Assembly: GCA_034432855.1 (NCBI GenBank)
Contig: DAOUBA010000178.1
Location: forward strand, 1 to 42,674
Length of the DNA: 42,674 nucleotides
Reading direction: 5' to 3'
Source: DAOUBA01 sp034432855
Lineage (GTDB): Bacteria; Chloroflexota; Anaerolineae; B4-G1
Shown: piece by piece, positions 15,367-24,064 of the stretch
Layout: the number at the start of each line of letters is the position of its first letter
Numbering within the stretch: the first letter of the stretch is position 1
The notes under the pieces: model-generated
Told to the model about the DNA's origin: nothing
Databases searched by the model: none
Seen by the model: only the letters and a program-made list of their open reading frames with translations
Position numbers and translations under genes: made by a program

Positions 15367-16644
15367 TTACAGAAGCCTATACCGCACGATGTCCGCCAGC
15401 ACCTCCAAGAAATGCTCCACCTCATCCATCGTGTTGTAGAGGTAGAAACTGGCCCGCACGGTGCCTTCCACCCCCAGTCGTTCGGCCAGCGGGAAACCGC
15501 AGTGCTCACCGGAGCGGACGGCGATCCCTTCATCGTTGAGCAGTTGGGCCACTAGATGGGCATCGTTCCACTCGACGGTGAAGGCGATCGTGCCGCTGCG
15601 CCGGGCGGGATCAAGCGGCCCGTACACGCGCACCCCCTCGATAGCCCGTAGCCCTTCCAGGGCGCGTTCGGTCAACATTCTCTCGTGAGCCCGCACCTGC
15701 TCCATCCCGATGCGCGTCAGGTAATCCACTGCTCCTTCCAGATGTCGGCCGGTGCGCCGGTCCGTGGCCCCGCCCAACGCCACTGCGCCGCACACGTCGG
15801 GCGTGCCCCCCTCGAACTTCCACGGCAGCGCATTCCAGACGGCCCGTTCCAGGTCCACATCGGCCACCATCCCCCCGCCGTAGAGAAAAGGGCTCATCCC
15901 CTCCAACAGTTCCCTTCTGCCGTACAACACCCCGATGCCCATCGGCGCGAGCATCTTGTGGCCGGAAAAGGCCAGGAAATCGCAGCCGATCTCACGCACG
16001 TCCACCGGCAGGTGAGGCACCGACTGGGCGCCATCCACCAGGAACAGCGCCCCGGCTGCATGCGCCCATCGCCCGATCTCTGACACCGGGTTGATCGTGC
16101 CCAGTACGTTGGAAACGTGCGTGCAGCAGACCAGGCGTGTGCGCGCGGTGATCGCTTCCCGCATCTGCTGCATGTCCAATGTACCATCCTCGCGGATGTC
16201 TACGATCTTGAGGACGATGCCGCACCAATCGCGCACCCGCTGCCAGACCACGAGGTTCGAATGATGCTCCATCAGCGTGACCACCACTTCATCGCCGGGA
16301 CGGAGGCGCAGTGGCCCGTTCTCACCGTGCACCAGTGCGTAGGCCACCAGGTTGATCGCCTCGGTGGTGTTGCGCACGAAGACGATCTCCTCCCGCTCGG
16401 CGGCGCCGATGAAGCGGGCGACGTTCTGACGGGCGTCATCGTACAGTTCGGTCGCCTCCTGTCCCAACTGGTGCGGCGAGCGATGGATATTGGCGTTGTA
16501 GGTGGTGTAGAATGCCTGGATTGTCTCCAGCACCTGGCGCGGCTTTTGCGTCGTGGCGGCGTTGTCGAAGTAGATCAGGGGATAGCCCCTGATCCGCCGC
16601 TGCAGGATCGGAAAGTCAGCGCGGATTTCGTCTACGTTGAACAT
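15367..16644 (-). CDS. sufS: Cysteine desulfurase SufS
   Basis: A 425-residue group II desulfurase, PLP-dependent, releasing sulfur from cysteine for cluster building or sulfur transfer. Motifs: IYFDNAATTQKP, NIHRSPHQLGQEAT, EIVFVRNTTEAINLVA, TLMEHHSNLVVW, the PLP lysine in FSGHKMLAPMGIGVLYG and the active Cys in VRSGEHCGFP. The ATG at 16644 has GGAGG eight bases upstream; a frame extending to 16692 lacks one. No sufB, sufC, sufD or sufU follows; instead a larE-like gene does, suggesting SufS feeds that enzyme. It is the first gene of the operon that ends at the crp gene. Confidence 0.93.
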   Translation of the reverse strand: MFNVDEIRADFPILQRRIRGYPLIYFDNAATTQKPRQVLETIQAFYTTYNANIHRSPHQLGQEATELYDDARQNVARFIGAAEREEIVFVRNTTEAINLVAYALVHGENGPLRLRPGDEVVVTLMEHHSNLVVWQRVRDWCGIVLKIVDIREDGTLDMQQMREAITARTRLVCCTHVSNVLGTINPVSEIGRWAHAAGALFLVDGAQSVPHLPVDVREIGCDFLAFSGHKMLAPMGIGVLYGRRELLEGMSPFLYGGGMVADVDLERAVWNALPWKFEGGTPDVCGAVALGGATDRRTGRHLEGAVDYLTRIGMEQVRAHERMLTERALEGLRAIEGVRVYGPLDPARRSGTIAFTVEWNDAHLVAQLLNDEGIAVRSGEHCGFPLAERLGVEGTVRASFYLYNTMDEVEHFLEVLADIVRYRLL

Positions 16645-16747
16645 AACACGGCCTCCAGCCGCAACCTTTCTCATACCGATTGACCGCACCACCGTGAACC
16701 GGCGGGCGATCCGACCTCACCCATCCCCACCCCAGCCCTCCCAGGGG
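16645..16747. other. Gap upstream of sufS with one CCGGCGG repeat
   Basis: It holds one CCGTGAACCGGCGGGCG unit of the dispersed family (16691-16707) and a CCCACCCC stretch. I do not see a convincing -35/-10 pair for the sufS operon here. Confidence 0.45.
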
Positions 16748-17122
16748 TTAGGAACGGGCTAGCGTGCGCAGACGCAACACGTGTATGGTGACCCCTGCCG
16801 CGATGAGTACCAGCGCAATGCGCAGTGAGAAGGCACCCACGACGCGAATGGCCGTATATCCTATAACGCTCCAGAGCAGGACAAGAGTAGTGATCTTGGC
16901 CGGCATGGTGATGCCTTTGTGCTCCCGGTAGTTCCTGATATACGGGCCGAACCACTTGTGCGTCATCAGCCACCGGTAAAGCCTATCCGAACTGCGAACG
17001 AAACAGGCAGCTGCCAGGAGGAGAAAAGGCGTAGTAGGTAACAACGGGAGGAAGACGCCGACAGCAGCCAACCCTACCGAGAAAATGCCAACGGATATCA
17101 GCAGCCCTTTCTTCCTAGACAT
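16748..17122 (-). CDS. DUF454 (YbaN-like) inner-membrane protein
   Basis: A 124-residue integral membrane protein of the DUF454/YbaN family; its function is unknown. The family core GVFLPLLPTTPFLLLAAACFVRSSDRLYRWL with HKWFGPYI is present. Hydrophobic stretches near residues 8-45 and 75-115 suggest three to four helices. It is often found near iron or heme genes; here it follows an ABC iron-uptake-like set, 20 bases downstream. Confidence 0.88.
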   Translation of the reverse strand: MSRKKGLLISVGIFSVGLAAVGVFLPLLPTTPFLLLAAACFVRSSDRLYRWLMTHKWFGPYIRNYREHKGITMPAKITTLVLLWSVIGYTAIRVVGAFSLRIALVLIAAGVTIHVLRLRTLARS

Positions 17123-17142
17123 CTCGCCTCATTACCAGAGCC

Positions 17143-17808
17143 TCAAGGCAGTGCAATCATTCCATCGCGCAGACGCACGATGCGCCCAGCATAGCCGGCA
17201 GTCTCCTGGTTGTGCGTGACCATCACGATCGTCTGCCCGGCGCGATTCAGTTCCACCAGCAACTCCATCACCCGCGCGCCGGTAGCGCTATCCAGGTTGC
17301 CGGTCGGCTCGTCGAGCAACAAGAGCGGAGGCCGGTTGACCAGCGCCCGCGCAATCGTGACGCGCGCCTGCTCGCCGCCCGAAAGTTGCGAAGGCAGCCG
17401 GTGCTCCCTGCCGCTCAGACCGACACGCTCGATGAGCTCCTGGGCCTGGCTCAACTTCTCCTGCCGTGATCGCTGCACAATTGCCAACGGCAAGAGGACG
17501 TTTTCCAGTACCGTGAGGTACGGAATGAGATGGTACAGCTGGAAGACAAAGCCCACGTACTCGTGGCGGAAGTCGGCCTGTTGTTCCACCGGCAGGCTGT
17601 ACGGCTCGATACCGTCTATGACCACCTGGCCGGTCGTGGGCGGGTTCATCACGCCGAGGATGGTCAGCAGCGTGCTCTTGCCCGACCCTGAGGGCCCCAT
17701 CAGCGCCACGAATTCCCCTTCCGCGATATGCAGGTCAATCTCCCGCAGCGCCTGGACGGGGACATTGCCCGCCTGGTACACTTTGCTCACGCGGCGCAAT
17801 TCGATCAT
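17143..17808 (-). CDS. ABC transporter ATP-binding protein (MacB/LolD class)
   Basis: A 221-residue nucleotide-binding subunit. Walker A GPSGSGKST, Q-loop in VGFVFQLYHLIPYL, signature LSGGEQARVTIARAL, Walker B LLLLDEPTGNLD and the switch His in VMVTHNQE are all present. TAGGAG lies upstream of the ATG, nine bases after the permease stop. Together with the permease and a DUF2318 protein it matches the accessory ABC genes seen beside P19/Ftr1-type iron uptake in Campylobacter and others, though no Ftr1 or P19 gene is in this window. Confidence 0.92.
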   Translation of the reverse strand: MIELRRVSKVYQAGNVPVQALREIDLHIAEGEFVALMGPSGSGKSTLLTILGVMNPPTTGQVVIDGIEPYSLPVEQQADFRHEYVGFVFQLYHLIPYLTVLENVLLPLAIVQRSRQEKLSQAQELIERVGLSGREHRLPSQLSGGEQARVTIARALVNRPPLLLLDEPTGNLDSATGARVMELLVELNRAGQTIVMVTHNQETAGYAGRIVRLRDGMIALP

Positions 17809-17817
17809 GGCAATCTC

Positions 17818-18978
17818 CTACAGCGCGCGCAGCGCCGTGGTGGGATCGAGTCGCGCGGCGCGGACGGCGGGGTACAGACTGGCCAGCAGACCCACGAGCA
17901 GCGCCAGGCCCACGGCTCCCACCGCCAGCCACGGGTCCCAACGCACGGAGATATCCACCCGCGCCACGCCAGGCGCCAGCAACACAGCCGTCACCATCCC
18001 CACCAGCCAGCCCAATAGCCCTCCCAGGATGCTCAACAGCGCCGCCTCGGTGAAGATGATGCGCACGATATGGGCACCGCGAAAACCGATCGCGCGGAAG
18101 AGACCGATTTCCTGTTTCCGTTCGGTCACCGCCCCCAGCATCGTCGTCAGCACCACCAGCCCGCCGATGAAGAGCACGACGCCGGAGAGGAGCAGGGAGA
18201 AGCGACTCAGTTGCCCCACCATCTCCATGCGCAAGGTCACCGCCTGGCGCAGTGCCGAGACCCGGGCCTGCGGCAGCACAGCCTCGATCTGCTCCACGAT
18301 GTCCTCGATGGGACAGGTCGTACACAGTGCTGCCACCTCAACCAGGCTGACACCGCCGGGCCGGCCCAGGGCGCGCCGCGCAGCATCCAGGCTGACAAAG
18401 AGCATGTCATCGTCCTGCGTCCCGTTTTCTGCCAGCAGCGCTACGACTCTGAAGACGCTGTCGCCGACCCGCACCGGCGATCCCACGCCCAGTCCCAGCA
18501 GCGATGCTACGCGCGCCCCGACGATGGCCTCGTCGTCGGCCTCAGGCCGCCGGCCCTCCAGCAGATGCCACCACTTTTTCAATTCCAGTTCGGAAGCGAA
18601 ATCCACGCCGGCCAGCAGCACCGTCTGGCCCTCGACCTCTACCGCGCTCAGCAGTTTGGGCGCGATGATGCTGAGGTTCGCCGAGTTGGGGATGGTCGAG
18701 ATGCGCGCCACGTCTTGGTCAGTCAGTTCGCCCACGTCGTAAGCGGCAGCGGCGACGGTCAGGCCGCCGTAGGAGAGCGAGAGCGAGTTAGAGCGCGGGA
18801 CGATCAGGATGTTCGCGCCGTACTCGTCGAGTTTGACCTCCACATCAGCCCGCATCGTGTGGGTGATGGCCTGCAGGGCCACGACGGTCGTGATACCGAC
18901 GGCCAGCCCCAACACCAGCAGCAGCGCCTTGCCCCGGCGGCGGCGCAGGTTGTTCCAGGCAATGTCCACGAGTCTCAT
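17818..18978 (-). CDS. ABC transporter permease (FtsX/MacB class)
   Basis: A 386-residue membrane subunit with the typical layout: one N-terminal helix (about residues 18-38, LLLVLGLAVGITTVVAL), a large extracytoplasmic domain (about 45-250), then three C-terminal helices (about 260-380) in an FtsX domain with RKQEIGLFRAIGFRG before the penultimate one. The ATG at 18978 matches the conserved MRLVDIAWNNLRRRRGKALL. One permease gene is seen, so the transporter is probably a homodimer. The gene follows the DUF2318 gene by 14 bases. Confidence 0.9.
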   Translation of the reverse strand: MRLVDIAWNNLRRRRGKALLLVLGLAVGITTVVALQAITHTMRADVEVKLDEYGANILIVPRSNSLSLSYGGLTVAAAAYDVGELTDQDVARISTIPNSANLSIIAPKLLSAVEVEGQTVLLAGVDFASELELKKWWHLLEGRRPEADDEAIVGARVASLLGLGVGSPVRVGDSVFRVVALLAENGTQDDDMLFVSLDAARRALGRPGGVSLVEVAALCTTCPIEDIVEQIEAVLPQARVSALRQAVTLRMEMVGQLSRFSLLLSGVVLFIGGLVVLTTMLGAVTERKQEIGLFRAIGFRGAHIVRIIFTEAALLSILGGLLGWLVGMVTAVLLAPGVARVDISVRWDPWLAVGAVGLALLVGLLASLYPAVRAARLDPTTALRAL

Positions 18979-18992
18979 CGGTACCGCTCCTA

Positions 18993-19541
18993 TTAAAAGT
19001 AGCCGGCCCCGGCAGCGATGTCGTCTACACGAATGACCAGGTCGTCGCCCTCGACCGTCCGGTCGAGCGGGGCGGGATTGCAGCCGCCGCGCACTTCGTT
19101 GATGAGCACAGCGGGAAAGCGTCGCCCGCAGTTGTTGCACACCATCTCGTTCCCTTCCTGGCGGTAGCCGCGGCGCGCCGCGAAGCACACGTCGCAAGCA
19201 TCGAATGCCGCCCGCACCACACCGTCACTACTCTTGAGGACAAAGAACCGAACGGTGGTTTCCCCCACATCGTAGGTGTAAAAGTGGGCCAGGCCATCGT
19301 CGAACGTGGAGAGCGGTAATCTCACGACATTGTCCTGTGCGGCAACAGCCACGACCTGAGTGCCGCCAGGAGGCTGGGCAGACTCGTTGCCCCCGGCACG
19401 CGGTCGCCACAAAACAGCCACGACTACCAGAAGCACAACACCTGCTGCGACGACGAACGCGGGGACAGGTGGCCTGCATTGCCTGGCAGGTCGAGAAAAC
19501 CTGGCTCGCTTGCTCTCACGCACACTCTCGTTCTGATTCAT
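18993..19541 (-). CDS. DUF2318 membrane-anchored Cys-rich protein
   Basis: A 182-residue protein with an N-terminal membrane anchor (about residues 28-50, a run of Val, Leu and Ala) and a C-terminal DUF2318 domain outside the membrane. Motifs: FDACDVCFAARRGYRQEGNEMVCNNCG and VRGGCNP. These five Cys are the family hallmark and probably bind iron or a cluster; Campylobacter homologues sit in an iron-uptake operon with FtsX-type ABC genes. GGAGG is nine bases before the ATG at 19541. The arrangement DUF2318-permease-ATPase supports iron acquisition for the Fe-S machinery downstream, which is inference. Confidence 0.87.
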   Translation of the reverse strand: MNQNESVRESKRARFSRPARQCRPPVPAFVVAAGVVLLVVVAVLWRPRAGGNESAQPPGGTQVVAVAAQDNVVRLPLSTFDDGLAHFYTYDVGETTVRFFVLKSSDGVVRAAFDACDVCFAARRGYRQEGNEMVCNNCGRRFPAVLINEVRGGCNPAPLDRTVEGDDLVIRVDDIAAGAGYF

Positions 19542-19569
19542 AGTACACAGCCTCCGTCCAAATATCTCA

Positions 19570-19660
19570 TTATGACCGCGCCGCAATCAACCGGCGGCGC
19601 TGGGCGCCTCCCTCACTGAGGATCCCCCAGCACCGGCTCTTCAGGCCGGTGCGGTCGCAG
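19570..19660. repeat. Dispersed CCGGCGGCGCTGGG/CAGCACCGGCT repeat
   Basis: This intergenic segment matches the 14415-14486 repeat in order: ACCGGCGGCGCTGGGC, a C-rich middle, then CAGCACCGGCTCTTCAGGC and GGTGCG. Here it is non-coding; there it forms the C-terminal tail of the LarE-like protein. It contains two nested palindromes (CCGCAATCAACCGGCGG and CACCGGCTCTTCAGGCCGGTG). Confidence 0.75.
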
Positions 19661-19669
19661 GTTAGGATT

Positions 19670-20695
19670 CTACAGACCGACATACCGTGCATACAGCGTG
19701 CGTGCAACGGCCTGGTCGGTCGTGCCCTTGACGATGGCGCGGCCGTCGGGAAAGACGGTCAATTCGTAGGAATCTACCCGCAGGCGAAGCATATAGTCGT
19801 TGAACTCGACCTCACCCACCACTGCGAGCCGCCCGGCCAGGTCGGGGAGAGAGACCTGGGCCTCCCCCCGTAGGCTGACCTGCACGGCATTGCGCCCGCA
19901 CAGAGCGGTCAGATACGAACCCTCTTGAGCCTCCAGGAACTCGAATTGCCCCAGATCACATACCGGGCATGGGGTCTCCTGTCGGTTCACGGCCAGCCGC
20001 TCGAAGGCGCCATTCCAGACGTCAACGTAGAGCAACTCACCGTAGAGCGCATCGGCCTTTCCCAGCAGGATTTTCAGGCCCTCGGTGGCCTCCAGTGAGG
20101 CGACGACGTTGACCGCCGTGCTCAGCACACCGGCGGTATCGCAGGTTGGGGTGCTCCCCGGCATCGGCGCTTCGGTCAGCAGGCAACGGAAGCAGGGCGT
20201 GCGGCGCGGGACGAGCGCCCAGACCATCCCATAGGTCGCGAGCACCGCTCCGTAGACCCAGGGAATCCCGTGCTTGAAGCAGACGTCGTTGAGCAGGAAA
20301 CGGGTCTCGAAATTGTCCGTACCGTCCAGAACCAGGTCTACGTCGCCGACCAGGCGTTCCGCATTGTGCGGATTGAGGTCGGCAACAACCGGCTCTATTT
20401 CGATTTCAGAGTTGATCTTGCGCAGTTTTTCGACAGCGGCGATGGCTTTGGGTAACCCCCTGGCGATGTCCTCCTCATCGAAGAGGATTTGCCGCTGCAG
20501 GTTGTTCAACTCGACCACGTCGCGGTCTATGATGCGCACACGACCGACGCCGGCGCGCACCAGCGTGGAGGCGATGACCGACCCCAGCGCCCCGCAGCCG
20601 ACGACGGCGACCGAGGAGGCCAGAAGCCGTTCCTGACCGGCAACGCCGATCTCTGGCAAGAGTGTCTGTCTGGAGTAACGGGCCGATGCGCTCAT
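19670..20695 (-). CDS. ThiF/MoeB/HesA-type E1-like adenylyltransferase
   Basis: A 341-residue enzyme that should adenylate the C-terminal GlyGly of a ubiquitin-like sulfur carrier (ThiS, MoaD or CysO type). Motifs: ATP-binding GCGALGSVIAS, DRDVVELNNLQRQILF, the Asp in LVLDGTDNFETRFLLND, and zinc ligands in CFRCL and CPVC. About 100 residues after the second zinc pair form an extra C-terminal domain; the segment QVSLPDLAGRLAVVGEVEFND followed by LTVFPDGRAIVKGT looks beta-rich and could be a fused or degenerate sulfur-carrier-like or rhodanese-replacing domain. It overlaps the P1B ATPase stop (TAATG). No separate carrier gene is seen nearby. Confidence 0.9.
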   Translation of the reverse strand: MSASARYSRQTLLPEIGVAGQERLLASSVAVVGCGALGSVIASTLVRAGVGRVRIIDRDVVELNNLQRQILFDEEDIARGLPKAIAAVEKLRKINSEIEIEPVVADLNPHNAERLVGDVDLVLDGTDNFETRFLLNDVCFKHGIPWVYGAVLATYGMVWALVPRRTPCFRCLLTEAPMPGSTPTCDTAGVLSTAVNVVASLEATEGLKILLGKADALYGELLYVDVWNGAFERLAVNRQETPCPVCDLGQFEFLEAQEGSYLTALCGRNAVQVSLRGEAQVSLPDLAGRLAVVGEVEFNDYMLRLRVDSYELTVFPDGRAIVKGTTDQAVARTLYARYVGL

Positions 20696-22867
20696 TAGAG
20701 ATGTCCACCACCTGATGAAGCCTTATGCCGCAGCAGGCGCATCGAATTCGCCAGGATGCCCACGTCGGGCAGGGACTGGGCGGCTGCAGCCAGCACGGGG
20801 GGCAGAATTCCCAACGTCGCCAACGTCAGTCCGGTCACGTTGTACACCGCCGTAAACGCCAGGTTCATCTTGACCACGCTCATCGTCCGGCGCGCAATGC
20901 GCACGACTTCAGGCACAAGAGTCCAGTCCTCGCGCATGAGGGCAACGTATACGCTCCGGTTTGACGACCAAGGCACGGCAGGTCCAGTCCTCGCGCATGA
21001 GGGCAACGTGCGCAGCCTCGATCGCGATGTCACTCCCCGCTGCCCCCATGGCGATCCCGACATCCGCTTGTGCCAGAGCGGGCGCGTCGTTCACCCCGTC
21101 GCCGATCATCACGACCGTATGCCCCTGGGCCTGATAATCCTCCACGATGTCAATCTTGTGTTCGGGCAGCAGGTTAGCACGATACGCGACACCCAGTTTT
21201 TCGGCAAGCGCGGCGGTGGCGCGTTCGTTATCGCCGGTGAGCAGTTCGATATGCCTGATGCCGAGCGCGCGCAGTTCGGCGAGGGCCGTAGAGACCTCGG
21301 GGCGGAGCGCATCGGCGGCGGCAAGGATGCCCACAACCTGATCATTACAGGAAACAAATAGCAGTGTCTTGCCCTCCCCTTCCAGGCGCTGGGCTTCGGG
21401 CAATGGTTCCGCCTCCGGCAAGAACCGACGGTTGCCAACAGCGACGCGCATGCCGTTTACCCCGGCCCGCACGCCCAGGCCGGGAATGGCCGCGAAATCC
21501 TGCGGCTCGAAGAGCGAAAGGCTCTGAGCGCGAGCCGCTGCACGCACCGCCTCAGCCAACGGATGCTCCGAGTAACGTTCGGCGGAAGCGGCAAGGACGA
21601 GAATCTCGGACGCGGGCCGACCGTCAAGCGAGATCACGTCCGTAATCTGCGGGCGCCCCAACGTCAGCGTACCGGTCTTGTCCACCAGCACCACATCGGC
21701 GCGAGCCAGGGTCTCGACGTATCTGCCACCCTTGATGAGCAGGCCGCACCGGGCGCTCCCGCCGATGGAGGCCAGCATTGCCACGGGTGTCGCCAGCGCA
21801 ATGGAGCAGGAGCACACCACCACCAGAACAGCGGCGGCCGACAGCGGATCGCGTCCGACCAGCCACGTCAGCGTGGCAATCCCGACGACAACGGGCAGGT
21901 AGTAGGCGCTGAATCTGTCAGCAAAGCGTTGCACGTCGGCGCGATGAGCCTCGGCCTCCTCCACCATTTTGACCACCCGCCCAAAGGTCGTGTCCGCGCC
22001 GATCCGCAGCGCCTTCACACGCAGGCTGCCCAGCCGCGCAATTGTGGCGGCGAAAACCCGCACGCCGGCGACGACTTCGACGGGCATAGATTCGCCCGTG
22101 ATGGCCGCCTGGTCCACCGTGGCCTGGCCGGCAATCACCTCGCCGTCCACCGGGATCCGCTCGCCGGGGCGCACGATCACCGTTTCACCAACCCGCACCT
22201 CCGCTACCGGTACTTCTATTTCTGCGTCGTCGCGCTCCACGCGGGCGGTCTGCGGCGCGAGGGCCATCAATTCCCGCACCGCGCGGCGGGCGCTCGTGGT
22301 AGTCACGTTTTCGACATACTCGCCCACGCGCATAAAGACGACGAGGAGCGCGGCGGTGACCCATTCGCCGACGACCAGCGCTGCGATCACACCCAGCGTC
22401 ATCAGGGTGTGGGAGGTGATCTGTCGCTGGAGTGCGGCGCGTATCACGTTGCGGAACACGGGCCAGCCGCCCACGATGACCATCGCAGCGCCGACGAGCA
22501 ACGGCACGCGCGCGTTGAGCGCGCGGAACAGGCCCAGCCATTCGCCGGCGACGACGGCAAACAACACCAGGCCGAACACAAGCGCCAGCAGCGCCAACGG
22601 ACGCTGGCTCAGATCGCTGGCCGGGTGGGCAGAAGACAAGGGCACATCCTCGGGCACCGTATAATTGCCAGCGCCGGCAATGGCCCGGCGGATGGCGGGC
22701 AGGCCCACCCTATTGGGGTCCAGCCGAATGACAGCCTTTTCGGCGGCCAGCAAAACGTTGACCGACTCGACCCCGGGCAATGCGGCGATGGCCTGTTGGA
22801 CGTGCCGGGTGCATTCGGCGCAGTCCATGCCCCTGATGGGAACCTCTAACGTCTGTATTCTGGTCAC
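20695..22867 (-). pseudogene. P1B-type metal ATPase with CSC motif, frameshifted
   Basis: A heavy-metal pump with one HMA domain (GMDCAECTRHV), actuator loop TGESMP, DKTGT (about residue 397), HPLAEAV and GDGVNDAPAL. The metal-site triad in helix 6 is CSC (VVVCSCSIALATP) instead of CPC, which points to a non-copper substrate. The first frame runs to VALMREDWT then leaves the family; the correct end (LVPEVVRIARRTM to SLPDVGILANSMRLLR) is in another frame and ends at 20695. A 61-bp duplication at 20921-20981 causes the shift; without it the frames join. Start is a GTG overlapping the MalY stop. If the duplication is real, the last two helices are lost. Confidence 0.82.
20921..21009. repeat. 28-bp direct repeat, 61-bp offset, in P1B ATPase
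   Basis: The same 28 bases, beginning GTCCAGTCCTCGCGCATGAG, occur at 20921-20948 and 20982-21009 with 33 unrelated bases between. Deleting one 61-bp unit restores the ATPase frame. Sixty-one is not a multiple of three, hence the frameshift. Confidence 0.9.
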
Positions 22868-24033
22868 GTTCTTGCTCCGTGATAAGCCTCTCTCATCCGC
22901 TCGAGTGCTGCGGTCAGCGTCGCGCGCGGACAGCCAAAGTTGAGCCGCACGAACCCTGCGCCGCCCCGGCCAAAGAGCGCACCGTCGCTCAAGGCGACCT
23001 GCGCCCGCTCCAGAAAGAACCGAGATGGATTGCCGGGGATGCCCGCTTTACGGCAATCCAGCCAGGCCAGGTAGGTACCCTCCGGCCTGCTCATCGTGAT
23101 GCCGGGCAGATGGGCCTGCACATACTGCAGGAGAAAATCGAGATTGGCTTCCAGATAGCGCAACAGTTCTTCCAGCCACGGCTGGCCGTCACGGTAAGCG
23201 GCCAGGGCAGCGGTATAGCCCAGCACATTCACCTCGTGCGCCCAGTCAGCGTGGGTCGCCTTCAGCCGCCTGCGCAGTTCCGGATTCTGCACGATCGCCA
23301 CTGCGCACCGCAGACCGGGGATGTTGTAGGTCTTGCTCGGCGCCATCAGCGTGACCGTCCGCTCGGCGATCTCCGGGGCCAACGCGGCGATCGGCGTATG
23401 GCGATGGCCGCGAAACACCAGGTCGCAGTGAATCTCATCGGAGCAGATCACGACGTCGTGGCGCAAACAGATCTCGGCCATCCGTTCCAACTCTTGACGG
23501 CGAAATACGCGCCCGACGGGGTTGTGCGGGTTGCACAGGATAAAGATGCGTGTCCGCCTGGTGATCGTCCTCTCGAACAGGTCAAAGTCAACCTCATAGC
23601 GCCCGTCCGGTCGGCGTGTCAGTTCCATCTCGTCGCGGGTCAGCCCAGCGTCGGCCGGTGCGCGGAGGATCGGCGGGTAGACCGGGGTCTGGATCAGCAC
23701 ACCGTCTCCAGGGGCAGCCACTGCCTGGCAGACGAGGTTGAAACCGGTGACGACTCCCGGCAGGAAGAGCAGCTCTCCTGGCGACACCTGCCAGCCGTAC
23801 AGGCGTTGCAAACGCTCCACGATGACCTCACGCAGTTCCGGTGGGGCCATGCCGTAGCCGAAGACGCCGTGCTCGATGCGCTCGTACAGGGCGCGAATCA
23901 CCGGCTCCGGTGAGCGAAAATCCATATCCGCCACCCACAGGGGCAGCACGTCGTCGCCGTAGCGCTGCCATTTGAGACTGTCGGTGCCGCGTCGTCCGAT
24001 CCGTTGGTCAAAGTCGGCGTGTACTGCGTTCAT
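22864..24033 (-). CDS. MalY/PatB-type PLP C-S lyase
   Basis: A 389-residue fold-type I aminotransferase of the MalY/PatB family, which splits cystathionine or cysteine to pyruvate, ammonia and homocysteine or sulfide. Markers: DSLKWQRYG and LPLWVADMDF at the N-terminus, GVVTGFN, CNPHNPVGRVF, ICSDEIHCDLVF and the PLP lysine in APSKTYNIPGL. It stops on the GTG of the ATPase and follows the cystathionine gamma-synthase-family gene by 31 bases, so the pair could run cysteine-to-homocysteine transsulfuration. A desulfhydrase role feeding sulfide to CysK is equally possible. Confidence 0.92.
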   Translation of the reverse strand: MNAVHADFDQRIGRRGTDSLKWQRYGDDVLPLWVADMDFRSPEPVIRALYERIEHGVFGYGMAPPELREVIVERLQRLYGWQVSPGELLFLPGVVTGFNLVCQAVAAPGDGVLIQTPVYPPILRAPADAGLTRDEMELTRRPDGRYEVDFDLFERTITRRTRIFILCNPHNPVGRVFRRQELERMAEICLRHDVVICSDEIHCDLVFRGHRHTPIAALAPEIAERTVTLMAPSKTYNIPGLRCAVAIVQNPELRRRLKATHADWAHEVNVLGYTAALAAYRDGQPWLEELLRYLEANLDFLLQYVQAHLPGITMSRPEGTYLAWLDCRKAGIPGNPSRFFLERAQVALSDGALFGRGGAGFVRLNFGCPRATLTAALERMREAYHGART

Positions 24034-24064
24034 CTTGCGAGCCAGGCGAGATCGGCCAGGGCAT

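Noticed and set aside
20921..21009. 28-bp repeat with 33-bp middle as a mini-CRISPR
   Set aside because: The repeat is conserved P-type ATPase coding sequence and removing one unit restores the frame, so it is a local duplication.
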